A DNA stretch of 64,000 nt. Source: DATBVX01 sp963724625 (GTDB lineage: Bacteria; Pseudomonadota; Gammaproteobacteria; Steroidobacterales; Steroidobacteraceae). Numbering within the stretch: position 1 is the stretch's first letter; each line of letters starts with the position of its first letter. Made by a program: the position numbers and the translations under genes. Below, piece after piece: positions 37,226-46,881 of this stretch. The stretch covers positions 1 to 64,000 of the forward strand of contig CAVRVO010000002.1 in NCBI GenBank assembly GCA_963724625.1, read 5' to 3'. Below the pieces are notes generated by a model. That model made no database searches, was not told where the DNA came from, and saw nothing but the letters and a program-made list of their open reading frames with translations.

Positions 37226-37755
37226 CTACTTCCCGCCGATCAACTCCAACGCCGCGAGCGTCTCGGCCAACACCGCGGTGCGTAGCGTCGGCTCGCGGTC
37301 AGGTGGAAAGAGAGAGGAGTGAGTCGTCGGGAGCGGGGGCCCGCCTGCCTTCGCAGCCTCGATCTTGGCCGGCGCCACCGCGCCGACCCAGAGGTACACC
37401 CCCGGCACGCCGGCGCCGACGAATTCGCTGAAGTCCTCGGCGCCCATCTCAGGCGCGGGCTGCAGCACATTGTCATCCCCCAATGCGGCACGCAGGACCT
37501 TGCCCACCCGCTCGGTGAGCTGCGGGATCGTTGTAGGTTGCCTTGGTGCTCGCGGCAGCGGCCAGGAGCTTCTTCGGCGCGAGTGCAGCGGCAGATCCAG
37601 CATTCGCGATGCGCTCGATCGCGGCAATCAGGTGTTCGCGCACGTCGGGCTGAGGAGGCGCATCGGTGAGCTGCAGCTCACTTGCATCGAGAACGATGTT
37701 GTGCTTGGTCACGCCGTGGATCGAGCACCACCGTAATCACGGCGGGATCGAGCGA
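37226..37755 (-). pseudogene. partial copy of the M20 amidohydrolase gene at 40255
   Basis: This covers roughly the last third of the neighbouring M20 gene. The first 270 bp (37226-37500) are nearly identical to 40255-40530, including the phrases GAEDFSEFVGAGVPGVYLWVG and LRTAVLAETLAALELIGGK. Further upstream it drifts (VREHLIAAIERIANAGSAA) with a frame break near 37530, and similarity ends at about 37755. It has no catalytic domain and no start, so it is not functional. Confidence 0.85.
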
Positions 37756-38035
37756 CGTCCCTGAAAGTCGCGAATGACCCCCGGGGCCTTTGCGGCAGGA
37801 CGGGGGTGGAGAAAGGGAACCCGACGTGCGTCATGGCGTCCGAAATCGCGCTGGATGTGGGGGGTATTTGCTGTCTTCTGTTTGTTTTGTATTTCTGCTA
37901 ACGTCTTCGGCTTCGCGTCGTAGCGACCGGTTGTGGAGATAGGCTGCGCCCTCGCAATCGTGGCGAAATTGACGCGACGCAGCCGGCATTCCGACGCCAC
38001 AAGCGTCGATACCGGATGTGTTCCGTCCAAATAAC
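37756..38035. other. intergenic, no supported gene
   Basis: About 280 bp before the strong ribosome site of the next gene. It should contain that gene's promoter; I see no coding sequence or clear operator. Confidence 0.5.
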
Positions 38036-38049
38036 AAGGAGGATTGATG

Positions 38050-39993
38050 ATGAACAGAACCCTGGTCACGCATCAAAGGGCTTTTTATCAAGCGTTGGTC
38101 GCCGGCGCTCTGGTAGTGATCTCCGCAACCGCTTTCGGAGCCACTCGGCAAATTCCGTCGGGAGGTACGACGGCGATCGCGCCTAACGTTCCTGGTGCCG
38201 AGGGGCTGCAGTTCCCCGAACTCCTGCGCGGTCTCGAAGATTCCGAGCACACGGCAGGAAGCTTCAATCGACCGCGGCCCGGCAGGAAGAACGGCAAGCT
38301 GCCCCACAAGAACCTCGACACGCCGGTCGTCGCGACGAGCACGGTTGCGGCATCCAATCCTCAAGTGGTTCTCGGTTTTCGCGCGCTCAACCATCGCGAC
38401 CAGCGCCTCGCCAATGGAGGAAACCAGTTTTCGACCGAGCCGCCCGACCAGGGGCTCTGCGTCGGCAATGGCTACGTCGTTGAGGCCGTGAACAGCGTGC
38501 TGCGCATATGGGACACGAATGGCAATTCGCTAACCGGTGCGCAGGCGCTGAATCCATTTTTCGGATATCCCGCCGCCATCAATCGCACGACCGGGGCCAT
38601 CGGCGCGGACGTAATCGATCCGATCTGCCATTACGATCCCGACAACAATCGGTTCGTCGTTGCGGTCACGACACTCCAGGTTGCCGATGACGGCTCCGGC
38701 GACTTCACCGGCAAGAACACGATCGATGTCGCCGTCAGCAACACCGGCAATCCGACGGGCACGTGGACGATCTACCACGTCCCCGCGCAGAACGACGGAA
38801 CGGACGGGACGCCGAACCACCACTGCCTGCTGAACGACGACGGAGATCCCGGCCCCTGCTTCCAGGACTACCCGCACATCGGCGGGGACGCCAACGGCAT
38901 CTACATCACGACGAACGAATACAGCCTTTTCGGACCCGGCTACAACGCATCGCAGATCTTTGCGTTCTCGAAGTCGGAGCTCGCGGCACACCTGGCGACA
39001 ATCAGGGTAACGCTGGTCGAGAATCTTTTTGTCGACGCCCTTCAGGGGTTCACGGTGTGGCCGGCCACATCGCCCATTGGGCATTACTCGAACGAGCGTA
39101 ACGGCACCGAGTACTTCCTGAGCACGATCGCGGACGTGTGTCCGGAGGTGTATTGCACGGCAAAGCGAATTGGCCTTTGGGCGTTGACGAACACCGCGTC
39201 GCTCAACGCGGCAACGCCGGCGCTCGGGCTCACCAGTCGGACCATCAACAGCCAGACCTACGTCGATCCGCCGAAGGCAACCCAGAAAGTGGGGAGTATC
39301 CCTCTCGGAGATTGTCTCAATGACAACACTCTATTTGGCGGCGGAATAGGATGCTGGTTCTTGTTCTTCGATCCGCCGGTCACATGGCAGCCCGAAGTCG
39401 AGTCGATGCCTGACGCGAGCGATACGCGCATGCAGCAGGCGTGGTACGCGAACGGCACGCTGTGGGCCTCGGCCGCGACGGGCGTTGTCGTCGACGGCAA
39501 GCTGAAGGCCGGCATCGCTTGGTTCGCTGTCAGCCCGAAGATCAATGGCGCGGGGAAGGTTGAAGGGAAACTCAAGACACAGGGCTACCTTGCCTTGGCG
39601 AACAACAACCTGACCTATCCGGCGATTGCTATCGGAGCGAGCGGCAAGGGAGCGATTGCATTCACGGTGACCGGAGATGACTATTACCCGAGCGCGGGTT
39701 ACGCGCTGATCGACGCGACCGGTGCCGTGAGTCCCATTCACGCCGCCGCTCCAGGCTTGGGACCCACCGACGGATTCACGAGCTACAAAGCCTTCGTCGG
39801 AACTCCGCCGAGAACCCGTTGGGGCGACTACGGTGCTGCCGTGACGGATGGCACGTCCGTCTGGATCGCGTCGGAATACATCGCGCAGACGTGCACGCTG
39901 GGCGAATATTTGACTGGCGCGATCGGCTCCTGTGGCGGAACCCGTACCTCGCTGGGGAACTGGGCGACGCGGATTACAAAACTTACGCCCTAA
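38050..39993 (+). CDS. large secreted protein, beta-propeller-like
   Basis: A protein of about 647 residues with a signal peptide (MNRTLVTHQRAFYQALVAGA...SATAFGA). A near-perfect ribosome site AAGGAGGA (38036-38043) is 6 bp before ATG 38050, so this start is preferred over 38047 and TTG 38044. The mature protein is rich in aromatic and glycine strands with repeated IDP, DYPHIGGDANGIYITTNEY and RWGDYGAAVTDGTSVWIASE segments and four or more cysteine pairs (CLLNDDGDPGPC, CPEVYC). The fold is probably a beta-propeller; the function is unknown. A strong terminator follows. Confidence 0.75.
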   Translation: MNRTLVTHQRAFYQALVAGALVVISATAFGATRQIPSGGTTAIAPNVPGAEGLQFPELLRGLEDSEHTAGSFNRPRPGRKNGKLPHKNLDTPVVATSTVAASNPQVVLGFRALNHRDQRLANGGNQFSTEPPDQGLCVGNGYVVEAVNSVLRIWDTNGNSLTGAQALNPFFGYPAAINRTTGAIGADVIDPICHYDPDNNRFVVAVTTLQVADDGSGDFTGKNTIDVAVSNTGNPTGTWTIYHVPAQNDGTDGTPNHHCLLNDDGDPGPCFQDYPHIGGDANGIYITTNEYSLFGPGYNASQIFAFSKSELAAHLATIRVTLVENLFVDALQGFTVWPATSPIGHYSNERNGTEYFLSTIADVCPEVYCTAKRIGLWALTNTASLNAATPALGLTSRTINSQTYVDPPKATQKVGSIPLGDCLNDNTLFGGGIGCWFLFFDPPVTWQPEVESMPDASDTRMQQAWYANGTLWASAATGVVVDGKLKAGIAWFAVSPKINGAGKVEGKLKTQGYLALANNNLTYPAIAIGASGKGAIAFTVTGDDYYPSAGYALIDATGAVSPIHAAAPGLGPTDGFTSYKAFVGTPPRTRWGDYGAAVTDGTSVWIASEYIAQTCTLGEYLTGAIGSCGGTRTSLGNWATRITKLTP

Positions 39994-40016
39994 TAGACTG
40001 ACCTAACATAGTTGAT

Positions 40017-40052
40017 CCCCAGCCGCTTAACCGGGCGGCTGGGGTTTTTTTT
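40017..40052 (+). terminator. rho-independent terminator
   Basis: A 10-bp GC-rich stem (40017-40026 with 40035-40044) with an 8-nt loop, followed by eight T (40045-40052). It lies 24 bp after the secreted-protein stop codon. Confidence 0.92.
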
Positions 40053-40166
40053 GCGTTCGTTGCGGCGTCATCGCCGGTAGCGGCGGTGAGCAAACCATCG
40101 AGGTAGATCGCGTCATGTACGCACCTGGCGAAGCGCGGGACGTGGGATCTGAATTGCATCGGAGGG

Positions 40167-40236
40167 GCGCTCCGCAGTGGTTGCGGAACTCGGCAGCATG
40201 ACCGTCAGTGCTCGGCGCCTTTCCGCAACGCGCGCC
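40167..40236 (+). pseudogene. displaced fragment of the LGxxTVT-repeat gene
   Basis: About 70 bp nearly identical to 33650-33718, the second repeat unit of the small secreted protein. It has no start or signal peptide and sits just after the end of the M20 gene on the other strand. Confidence 0.8.
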
Positions 40237-40254
40237 CAGTCCACGCCTGGTGCG

Positions 40255-41565
40255 CTACTTCCCGCCGATCAACTCCAACGCCGCGAGCGTCTCCGCCAAC
40301 ACCGCGGTGCGTAGCGTCGGCTCGCGGTCAGGCGCAAAGAGAGAGGAGTGAGTCGTCGGGAGCGGGGGCCCGCCGGCCTTCGCAGCCTCGATCTTGGCAG
40401 GCGCCACCGCGCCGACCCAGAGGTACACCCCCGGCACGCCCGCACCGACGAATTCGCTGAAGTCCTCGGCGCCCATCTCGGGCGCGGGCTGCAGCACATT
40501 GTCATCCCCCAATGCGGCACGCAGGACCTTGCCCACCCGCTCGGTGAGCGCGGGATCGTTGTAGGTCGCCTTGGTGCTCTCGACCACCTTTACCAGCGGC
40601 TCCTTGGGCGCGAGTGCAGCGGCGGATTCCGCCTTGGCGATGCGCTCGATCGCGGCAATCAAGTGTTCGCGCACCTCGGGCTTGTAGGAGCGCACGGTGA
40701 GCTGCAGCTTCACCTCGTTGGGAATGATGTTGCTCTTGGTGCCGCCGTGGATCGAGCCCACAGTAATCACGGCGGGATCGAGCGGGTTGTTCTCGCGCGC
40801 GACGATCGTCTGCAGCGCCACCACGGTGCGCGCCGCGATCACGATCGGATCGACGGTCGATTGCGGATACGCGCCGTGACCGCCCCGGCCGTAGATGATC
40901 ATGTCGATGGCGTCCGAGTTCGCCATGAGATAACCGGGCACGACGCCCACCGTACCCGCGGGAGTCTTGTCGTGGTCGTGAATGGCGAGTGCGACATCGG
41001 GCTTCGGAAACTTCTGGAAGAGCCCCGCCTCGAGCATCATCTTGGCGCCCACGATGCGCTCCTCGGCGGGCTGGCCGATGAACATGAGCGTGCCCTTCCA
41101 GAGATCCTTGGACTTGGCGAGGATCGTGGCGGTGCCGATCCAGGTGGCCATGTGCACGTCGTGCCCGCAGGCGTGCATCACCGGCACTTCGATGCCCGCA
41201 TCATCGTGCGTCGTGACTTTGCTCGCGTACGGCAGGCCCGTCTGCTCGAGCACCGGGAGGGCATCCATGTCGGTGCGGATCATGAGCGTCGGCCCCGGGC
41301 CGTTCTTCAGGATCGCGACGATGCCGAAACCGCCGACGTTGGTCGTCACGTCGTACCCCAACTTGCGCATGCGCTCGGCGAGCTTCGCGGAGGTCTTCTC
41401 CTCGTGCAGCGAGAGCTCGGGATTCTTGTGCAGGTCGATGTAGAGGCTTTCGACCTGCGGGTAGACGGAGTCGACGTCGGCTCGCAGGCGGGTGACGACG
41501 GCGTCGGGAGCGGCGAGCGCATCGCCTGTGATCAAGGCGCAAAGAAGGAGGAGGGCGGGTTTCAT
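40255..41565 (-). CDS. secreted M20D amidohydrolase (hippurate/IAA-amino-acid hydrolase type)
   Basis: A 436-residue exported peptidase with a signal peptide (MKPALLLLCALITGDALA). The M20D metal motifs are complete: MIRTDMDALPV, MHACGHDVH, GQPAEER, AIHDHDK, the dimerisation-domain loop GRGGHGAYP and the C-terminal MGAEDFSEF. It removes N-acyl groups from amino acids such as hippurate. ATG at 41565 is preferred to the TTG one codon earlier. A partial copy lies at 37226-37755. Confidence 0.88.
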   Translation of the reverse strand: MKPALLLLCALITGDALAAPDAVVTRLRADVDSVYPQVESLYIDLHKNPELSLHEEKTSAKLAERMRKLGYDVTTNVGGFGIVAILKNGPGPTLMIRTDMDALPVLEQTGLPYASKVTTHDDAGIEVPVMHACGHDVHMATWIGTATILAKSKDLWKGTLMFIGQPAEERIVGAKMMLEAGLFQKFPKPDVALAIHDHDKTPAGTVGVVPGYLMANSDAIDMIIYGRGGHGAYPQSTVDPIVIAARTVVALQTIVARENNPLDPAVITVGSIHGGTKSNIIPNEVKLQLTVRSYKPEVREHLIAAIERIAKAESAAALAPKEPLVKVVESTKATYNDPALTERVGKVLRAALGDDNVLQPAPEMGAEDFSEFVGAGVPGVYLWVGAVAPAKIEAAKAGGPPLPTTHSSLFAPDREPTLRTAVLAETLAALELIGGK

Positions 41566-41610
41566 CAATCAGACTCCCGTTGTTGTTGTCGGTGCCGACA
41601 GGGGCTAATG

Positions 41611-41889
41611 ATGACGAAATTCTTCGCGAAACGCAGCGAGGGCGACGATCAGTACGTGATTGGGCTCAATCGCGTGAAGAACGCCGTAGGGGAGGAACTG
41701 AGTCAGGCAGCGCCGCACGCCGAAAGCGGTTCGCGTCTCACGTAGGACAGCGCGGCCTCTCGGAATTCGACAACGCTTCCCCGTGAAACGCGCGCTCGCC
41801 CCGTTACATATGCCGGTTCGTGGTTCACCAGACAGTATCCGAGTACATTATTCGAGCTAGGCGATGACGACGCCAAGAACTGGGTTTGA
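41611..41889 (+). pseudogene. small hypothetical protein with in-frame TAG, upstream of dam
   Basis: From ATG 41611 the frame reads MTKFFAKRSEGDDQYVIGLN and RVKNAVGEELSQA, meets TAG at 41743-41745 and then continues for 48 codons, ending WFTRQYPSTLFELGDDDAKNWV at TGA 41889. Both halves look coding and the second has a firm acidic ending. It is the first plus-strand frame of the defence locus. I do not recognise it, and a one-base error or a real nonsense mutation could explain the stop. Confidence 0.4.
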
Positions 41890-41999
41890 CTCGGTCGCTC
41901 GCACAGGGTTTGCACTGTACTATCATGGGCTGAGCAACTAACAACAGGGTGCTATACCGAGCGGGTGTCCCTAGCGGTTATGCAAGAACGTACTCTCGG

Positions 42000-42993
42000 A
42001 TGAGGACGCGCGCGCCAGTCAGTCCCCTTCGTTATCCAGGCGCGAAGCGATGGATGTCCGGATATATCTCGCGGTCTATTGATCGCAACAATCTATTTCC
42101 AGCGTTGTTCGTTGAGCCATTTGCTGGCGGAGCCAGCGTCGCAATCGCACAGCTTGCAACTGGCTTTGCCCAAAAGGTAATCCTCAACGACCGCGATCCT
42201 CTAATTGCAGCGTTCTGGCGAACCGTGTTTTTCGACACAGACTGGCTAGTCAACAAAGTCGAGAATGCGGAAGTAACTCTATCGGAATGGATCCGCCTAA
42301 AAGCACAGAAGCCAAAGTCGACTAGAGGCCTCGCGTACCAAATGCCTCTTCCTGAATCGCACTAGTTTTTCCGGCGTGCTCACGGATAAGGCTGGGCCTA
42401 TAGGAGGGAAGAAGCAACAGTCCGACTTCAAAGTGGACTGCCGCTTTACGAAGGAAACCATCATTCGCCGTATCCAGCGGGTCGCCAAGTATAGAGACCG
42501 TGTGGCATTCGTCTGGAATCTGCCATGGCGATCAGCCATCGCGCGTGTTCAGAAGATGCAAACAAGCGGGAGTCTTCCTGGGCCTGCCTGTACTATCTGA
42601 GACCCGCCGTTCTATAAAAGAAAACACCTATATCGACATTTCTTCAGTCACCGCGACCACGTGAATCTACGCAACTTCCTTCTTGAGTTCGACGATCCGT
42701 GGATCCTGAGCTATGACGCGTGCCCCGACATCTACAAGCTGTACAGAGAAGGCGGCTTTCGTGCAAGTGATGTGAATATTGTTTACACGGCGAGCCAACA
42801 ATCTAAGCGCAGTGTTGGCCGAGAGATAATCGTGTCCAATCTATCGAGAATGGTTTCGAACTTCAGCTCGGGTTGGCAAAACAGCAGGTGCTCCGAAGAA
42901 CATCCCCGCGGTGAAGGTACCAACGCGGCACATCAAAGACAGCGAAGCGGCATGATGAGTCTAGTCCTGCTGAGCGAGGGACTTAACCCGTGA
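42000..42993 (+). pseudogene. D12-class DNA adenine methylase, disrupted
   Basis: A Dam-like N6-adenine methyltransferase of about 330 residues. Motif X (SPLRYPGAKRWM) and motif I (FVEPFAGGASVAI) are at the N terminus, followed by VILNDRDP. After a one-base shift near 42340 it continues CLFLNRTSFSG, GPIGGKKQ and IDCRF-like text. A TGA at 42598-42600 directly precedes the catalytic DPPFYKR, and the C-terminal part FLLEFDDPWILSYDACPD runs to 42993. It would protect adenines in a specific site. The last codons overlap the start of the herA frame by 4 bp (GTGA), showing an operon. Confidence 0.8.
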
Positions 42994-45090
42994 TCGATAT
43001 CGTTAACAAAGTAGTAACAGCCGAGTCTCAGCTCGTGAAGTTACTAGGCGACTACGACTCGTCCTTCGTTGGCTATGTCTATGGCATGCACTTCGATGAT
43101 GCCCTGATTCTTGACCAACGATGAATTCAAGCACCGGGTCAACGGGATCCCGCACAACTGCTTTATTGTGGCTGCGGGCTTTCCCCCCGCCCAGTTCGCA
43201 AATGCCAAGCCAATTGATCGAGAGGTCATTCTGCTCAGGGTGCTAGAGCCTGTGCCGCTGCCGCAGGATGCCGATTTCGTACGCACGCGAATTGAGCATC
43301 ATCAGCGCAGACGAAGTGAGGAGAAATATCCTGACGACGTAAACGACGGACTGGATCCGATTACAGCTGTCGAACTACAGGCTGGGGCACTGAGGTGCAG
43401 CATACTTGGAACATTCTTTATCGACGACGACGGTGAGTTGCGGCTCGGGAGTGATATCGAAAACTTCATGAGTCTTTCTCGATTGCGTGCATTTAAGCCT
43501 CGCGCTGAAGCATTGGAACGCATCGTAAATCACATCAATCCAGAAGTTCGTCGACAAGCAACTGAGGAGGCTCGAAAGGCGGGATTCCGGAGCGTCCCCT
43601 CGCCAATTCACGTTGGCACGGTTCGATTCACATCTACCGCGCGCTTGCACCGAGGAACCACCGAGCCAAGGGTCAACGTGCTTATTCAGCCGACTGATTC
43701 CTAGCGCGGCGCACAGCTGTGCTGGGAATGACGAGAACGGGCAAATCCAACACCGTTAAGACCACAGTTTCTGCAGTGGCAATTGCGGCAATCACCGATG
43801 ACATTCGAATCGGTCAGCTTATCTTCGACGTGAACGGTGAATACGCTAATGCCAATCACCAGGACGACGGAAGCTCAATCTCTGATGTATTTACGTCTCA
43901 CACAGTTCGTTACCGCGCAATTGACACTCCCGGTTTTCTCGATCTTCGTACCAACTTTTACACGGAAACGGCTCAGGCGCTGAGCCTCCTTCAGTCTCTC
44001 CATAAGGCTGATCCGTCTCTATACACTGGGCAAGACATCGACACATTCATTGCATCCACATTGGAGGAGCCGGATCAGTCAGCCGTGGGTGATTGGACGC
44101 GCTGGGAAACCTTAAAGGCGATTTTTCAATGCATGTTGTTCCGTGCAGGATACAAAGCGCCCGAAGGACTTCTCGTGAAGGTACCGCTCTCAGCAAAGCT
44201 AACATCTCAGATGACTAGGTGGGCGCAGTCCAAGACCCCTCCAATCAATGTTCAGATCCCAACGACGGATCGTCTCCCGCTCGACCAAGCCGGTGCGTGG
44301 TTGGACCAGATCAGAGCAACAAATCTCGATCTAAGAGCAGCGCAGAAAGCACAGGGTCAGGTGCAGGTAGGCCTCGATCGAGTATCCGCGGCAATGCTTG
44401 GGTTGATCCATTCATGGAGGCTTATCTGAACATGCATGCCAGAGCCAACAACAGCGGCCTGACGATCGGTGGCTATCGCGCTATCACCAAGTACGTGGAC
44501 TACCACTCGGCTCGCCGCAGCACTGATGTAGTGGCGGAGATTGTCAGTCACCTAGACAAAGGTCGCATTGTGATCTTGGATCTATCGGCTGGGCCGGTGG
44601 TAATCCGGTCCGTATTATCCAAGCGCATCGCGCAGCACATATTTGATCGACAGATGAACGCACTGAACAGCGGTGAAAGTCCGAAGAATCTAGTCTCTGC
44701 GTCGAGGAAGCCCACAACCTGATCGGTAAGAAGGCGGAGCTTGACGACACTTGGCCACGCATAGCCAAGGAAGGCGCGAAGGCGCGAATTGCATTCGTTT
44801 ACGCCACGCAGGAACCGTCATCGGTTCATCCCAACATCCTGGCGAATACAGAGAACTCGTTTGTTACGCACCTAAACAATGACGATGAACTCAAGACGTT
44901 GGGAAAGTTTTACGACTTTGGTGATTTCGTTAGCTCGCTAAAGTCTGCACAGGATGTGGGGTTCGCGCGGATCGAAACTCTCTCTTCGCCATTCGTTATT
45001 CCTACCCAGATCAATCGATTTTCTCCCTCCGATATCAAAGCTCGGCTAAGAAGCTTGAAGATAGAGGTCACTGATGCCGTACCAGCGTGA
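42990..45090 (+). pseudogene. herA: HerA-like hexameric ATPase, four frameshifts
   Basis: About 700 residues when joined. It opens at GTG 42990 with IDIVNKVVTAESQLVKLLG. Single-base shifts occur near 43117, 43704, 44400 and 44697. The parts give GIPHNCFIVAAGF, Walker A GMTRTGKSNT (43725-43754), FDVNGEYAN, IVILDLSAGP and Walker B with its glutamate, CVEEAHN (from 44698), then YATQEPSSVHPNIL and a C terminus at 45090. HerA pumps DNA for NurA in end resection, and HerA-type ATPases are partners of SIR2 effectors in phage defence. Overlaps the next gene by 17 bp. Confidence 0.82.
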
Positions 45091-46432
45091 AACGGCGGGA
45101 AAGGGTGGGCATTCGGATTGTTCGCCGTCCTGACGTTCAACGTTTCCTCGAGGGCTGCGATTACCTGAGGGTTCCGAGCACTGCAGAAGCCGAAGTTCTC
45201 GCGTCGTCATTCTCAGGCGCCGAGCGACGAACCACCTGCCTTCCTGAATACGTGGTCGTCCTCGGACGCCAGCAAGAGCGCACCCGATCACCGACAAACT
45301 TCCAGCACAGATCGGCTACATCAAGGTCAGCCATGTCCTGATTGAGATGGACACTTATGCTGAGCTAATCGATCCGATGACGAGGTTCGTTGACCCATTC
45401 AAAGCAGCGGAGCTTCGTCGCGATGCGGCCCCCATAACGTTCGTCTGCCCGGCAGCAATTTTCGCTATCGAAACGCGCGATCAGTGCGAGATGGTTTTCG
45501 ACGTGCTGTTTTCGACGAGTTGAACGCAGACAGATCCCAGGGAGGGCCTGACCAGGCTGTGATTACGGATGTGTTGTTGCATCTGTGCGGCGGGAAGGTA
45601 GTCCTAGAGCGATGTCCGTCGTGTGGCAGTGAAGCAGAAGTCGAGTTCCGGAGCGCTCGCGTAGTCGTGCATTGCGACGCTTGCAGAGAGCCAGTGTTCG
45701 TAACTGATCGCTAAGGCTTCGCGAGGACATTTCAGATTTCGGAAACAACACAAGCGCCATGACACGATGATGAAGGCTGTGAGCGTCTATTGCTCGCAAC
45801 GCTCATCCATCAGGTGTTCTCCGCGAACCCGAGGGTGCTTCTCAAAATGACTTTCGTGGTAACGGGCCACTGGCGGTTCTTCGTCAGCCCGCGAAACTTC
45901 ACGCGCGCATGATGACACTTATCGCAGGGGTCAATCTCGTTTGTCCGAACTCGTTTGGAACATCTGCTAGTGATCGGTCTGCAGAACCGGGATCGTAATG
46001 GACCACGCGAATCTAATCGGTCGGTTTCTCCCCGATGGTGTGTTGCGCGTCATAGATGATGAGTACCGCGAGAAGTACATCAAGTACAGTGATGCACCGA
46101 GCAGTAACTTCGGGAGCGAAGTGTGTTGGGGGCAGGACTTTCTCTTCAAAACGGAGAAGGGCCGCATTTTCAACTTTGCTTTGCCGTACCCGTTCCCGAA
46201 CGGAGTCCTGTGGGCGGTGGAGCCGCATCCGCGAGGCAGAAGTGTGAGATCGATCGCTACGGCTCCCTGATCAGCGGGCTTGCGACCTGATCAGCATTTC
46301 GAACTCGATCTGTATGAAAGTGCGATCGTACCTGTGGCGTTAGCCCACAGGCACGCGTCGATCAGCATTGTTCCAGGAGGGAAGGTACTCGACATTGTGA
46401 CGAAGGCGGGGCTATCACGGCCGATCCGCTAA
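45074..46432 (+). pseudogene. nurA: NurA-like nuclease with zinc-ribbon segment, several frameshifts
   Basis: About 450 residues when joined. It starts MPYQRETAGKGGHSD at 45074, inside the end of herA. Readable parts in order: VRRPDVQRFLEGCDYLRVPS; a NurA motif-I-like D-A-S followed by HPITDKLP; IGYIKVSHVLIEMD; FVDPFKAAELRRDA; a four-cysteine segment CPSCG...HCDACREPVF (45615-45700); MMKAV and LLLATLIHQVFSANPRVLLK; GPLAVLRQPAKLHARMMTLI; DHANLIGRFLPDGVLRVIDD; and KVLDIVTKAGLSRPIR with a stop at 46432. NurA nucleases cut DNA ends when driven by HerA. The zinc-ribbon segment is not part of the classical archaeal NurA. Confidence 0.7.
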
Positions 46433-46849
46433 CTCGAACAGTCTCATGGCTTCGGGTGTGGTTTTTTTCTGCGCGATATTTCTATACCCCCTAACGACCA
46501 GCGCAGCGGCCTGAGGATGACGCAGGTGCATGACGATGTCGCGTAGGCCAAGACGCCTAACAACGCGTTGGAGCATGACTAGCCTGAGGAAAGAATCCTG
46601 GGAGATGAACTCTGGCCACGACACGAACACTTGAGGCAGATCCAGTAACGCTTCAGAACCTGTTCGCCGCTGACCGAGTTCACCTTGCACACTTGCTGTC
46701 GTGTAGGCGATTCCCTTCAGGCACAAAGTGGGAACGCGGCTGCGTTCGCTTGATAACGTTGCCTCTGGCGATTTGCCTTCTCTTCCAGCAGCTGCGAAGG
46801 ACGTTATGTATCGCGACAGGCCCAACAGACGACTCGTGAGCGCCGCCAC
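46415..46849 (-). CDS. uncharacterised minus-strand protein between nurA and sir2
   Basis: A 144-residue open frame filling the gap between the two plus-strand defence genes. Its C-terminal half (VSWPEFISQDSFLRLVML, LRDIVMHLRHPQAAALVVRG, YRNIAQKKTTPEAMRLFELA) looks protein-like, while the N-terminal part is less convincing. No family recognised. It overlaps the end of nurA by 18 bp. It could be a real antisense-oriented gene or chance. Confidence 0.3.
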   Translation of the reverse strand: MAALTSRLLGLSRYITSFAAAGREGKSPEATLSSERSRVPTLCLKGIAYTTASVQGELGQRRTGSEALLDLPQVFVSWPEFISQDSFLRLVMLQRVVRRLGLRDIVMHLRHPQAAALVVRGYRNIAQKKTTPEAMRLFELADRP

Positions 46850-46881
46850 CAGACACGAGGAAGGCGACCTGCAGTGTAGCC

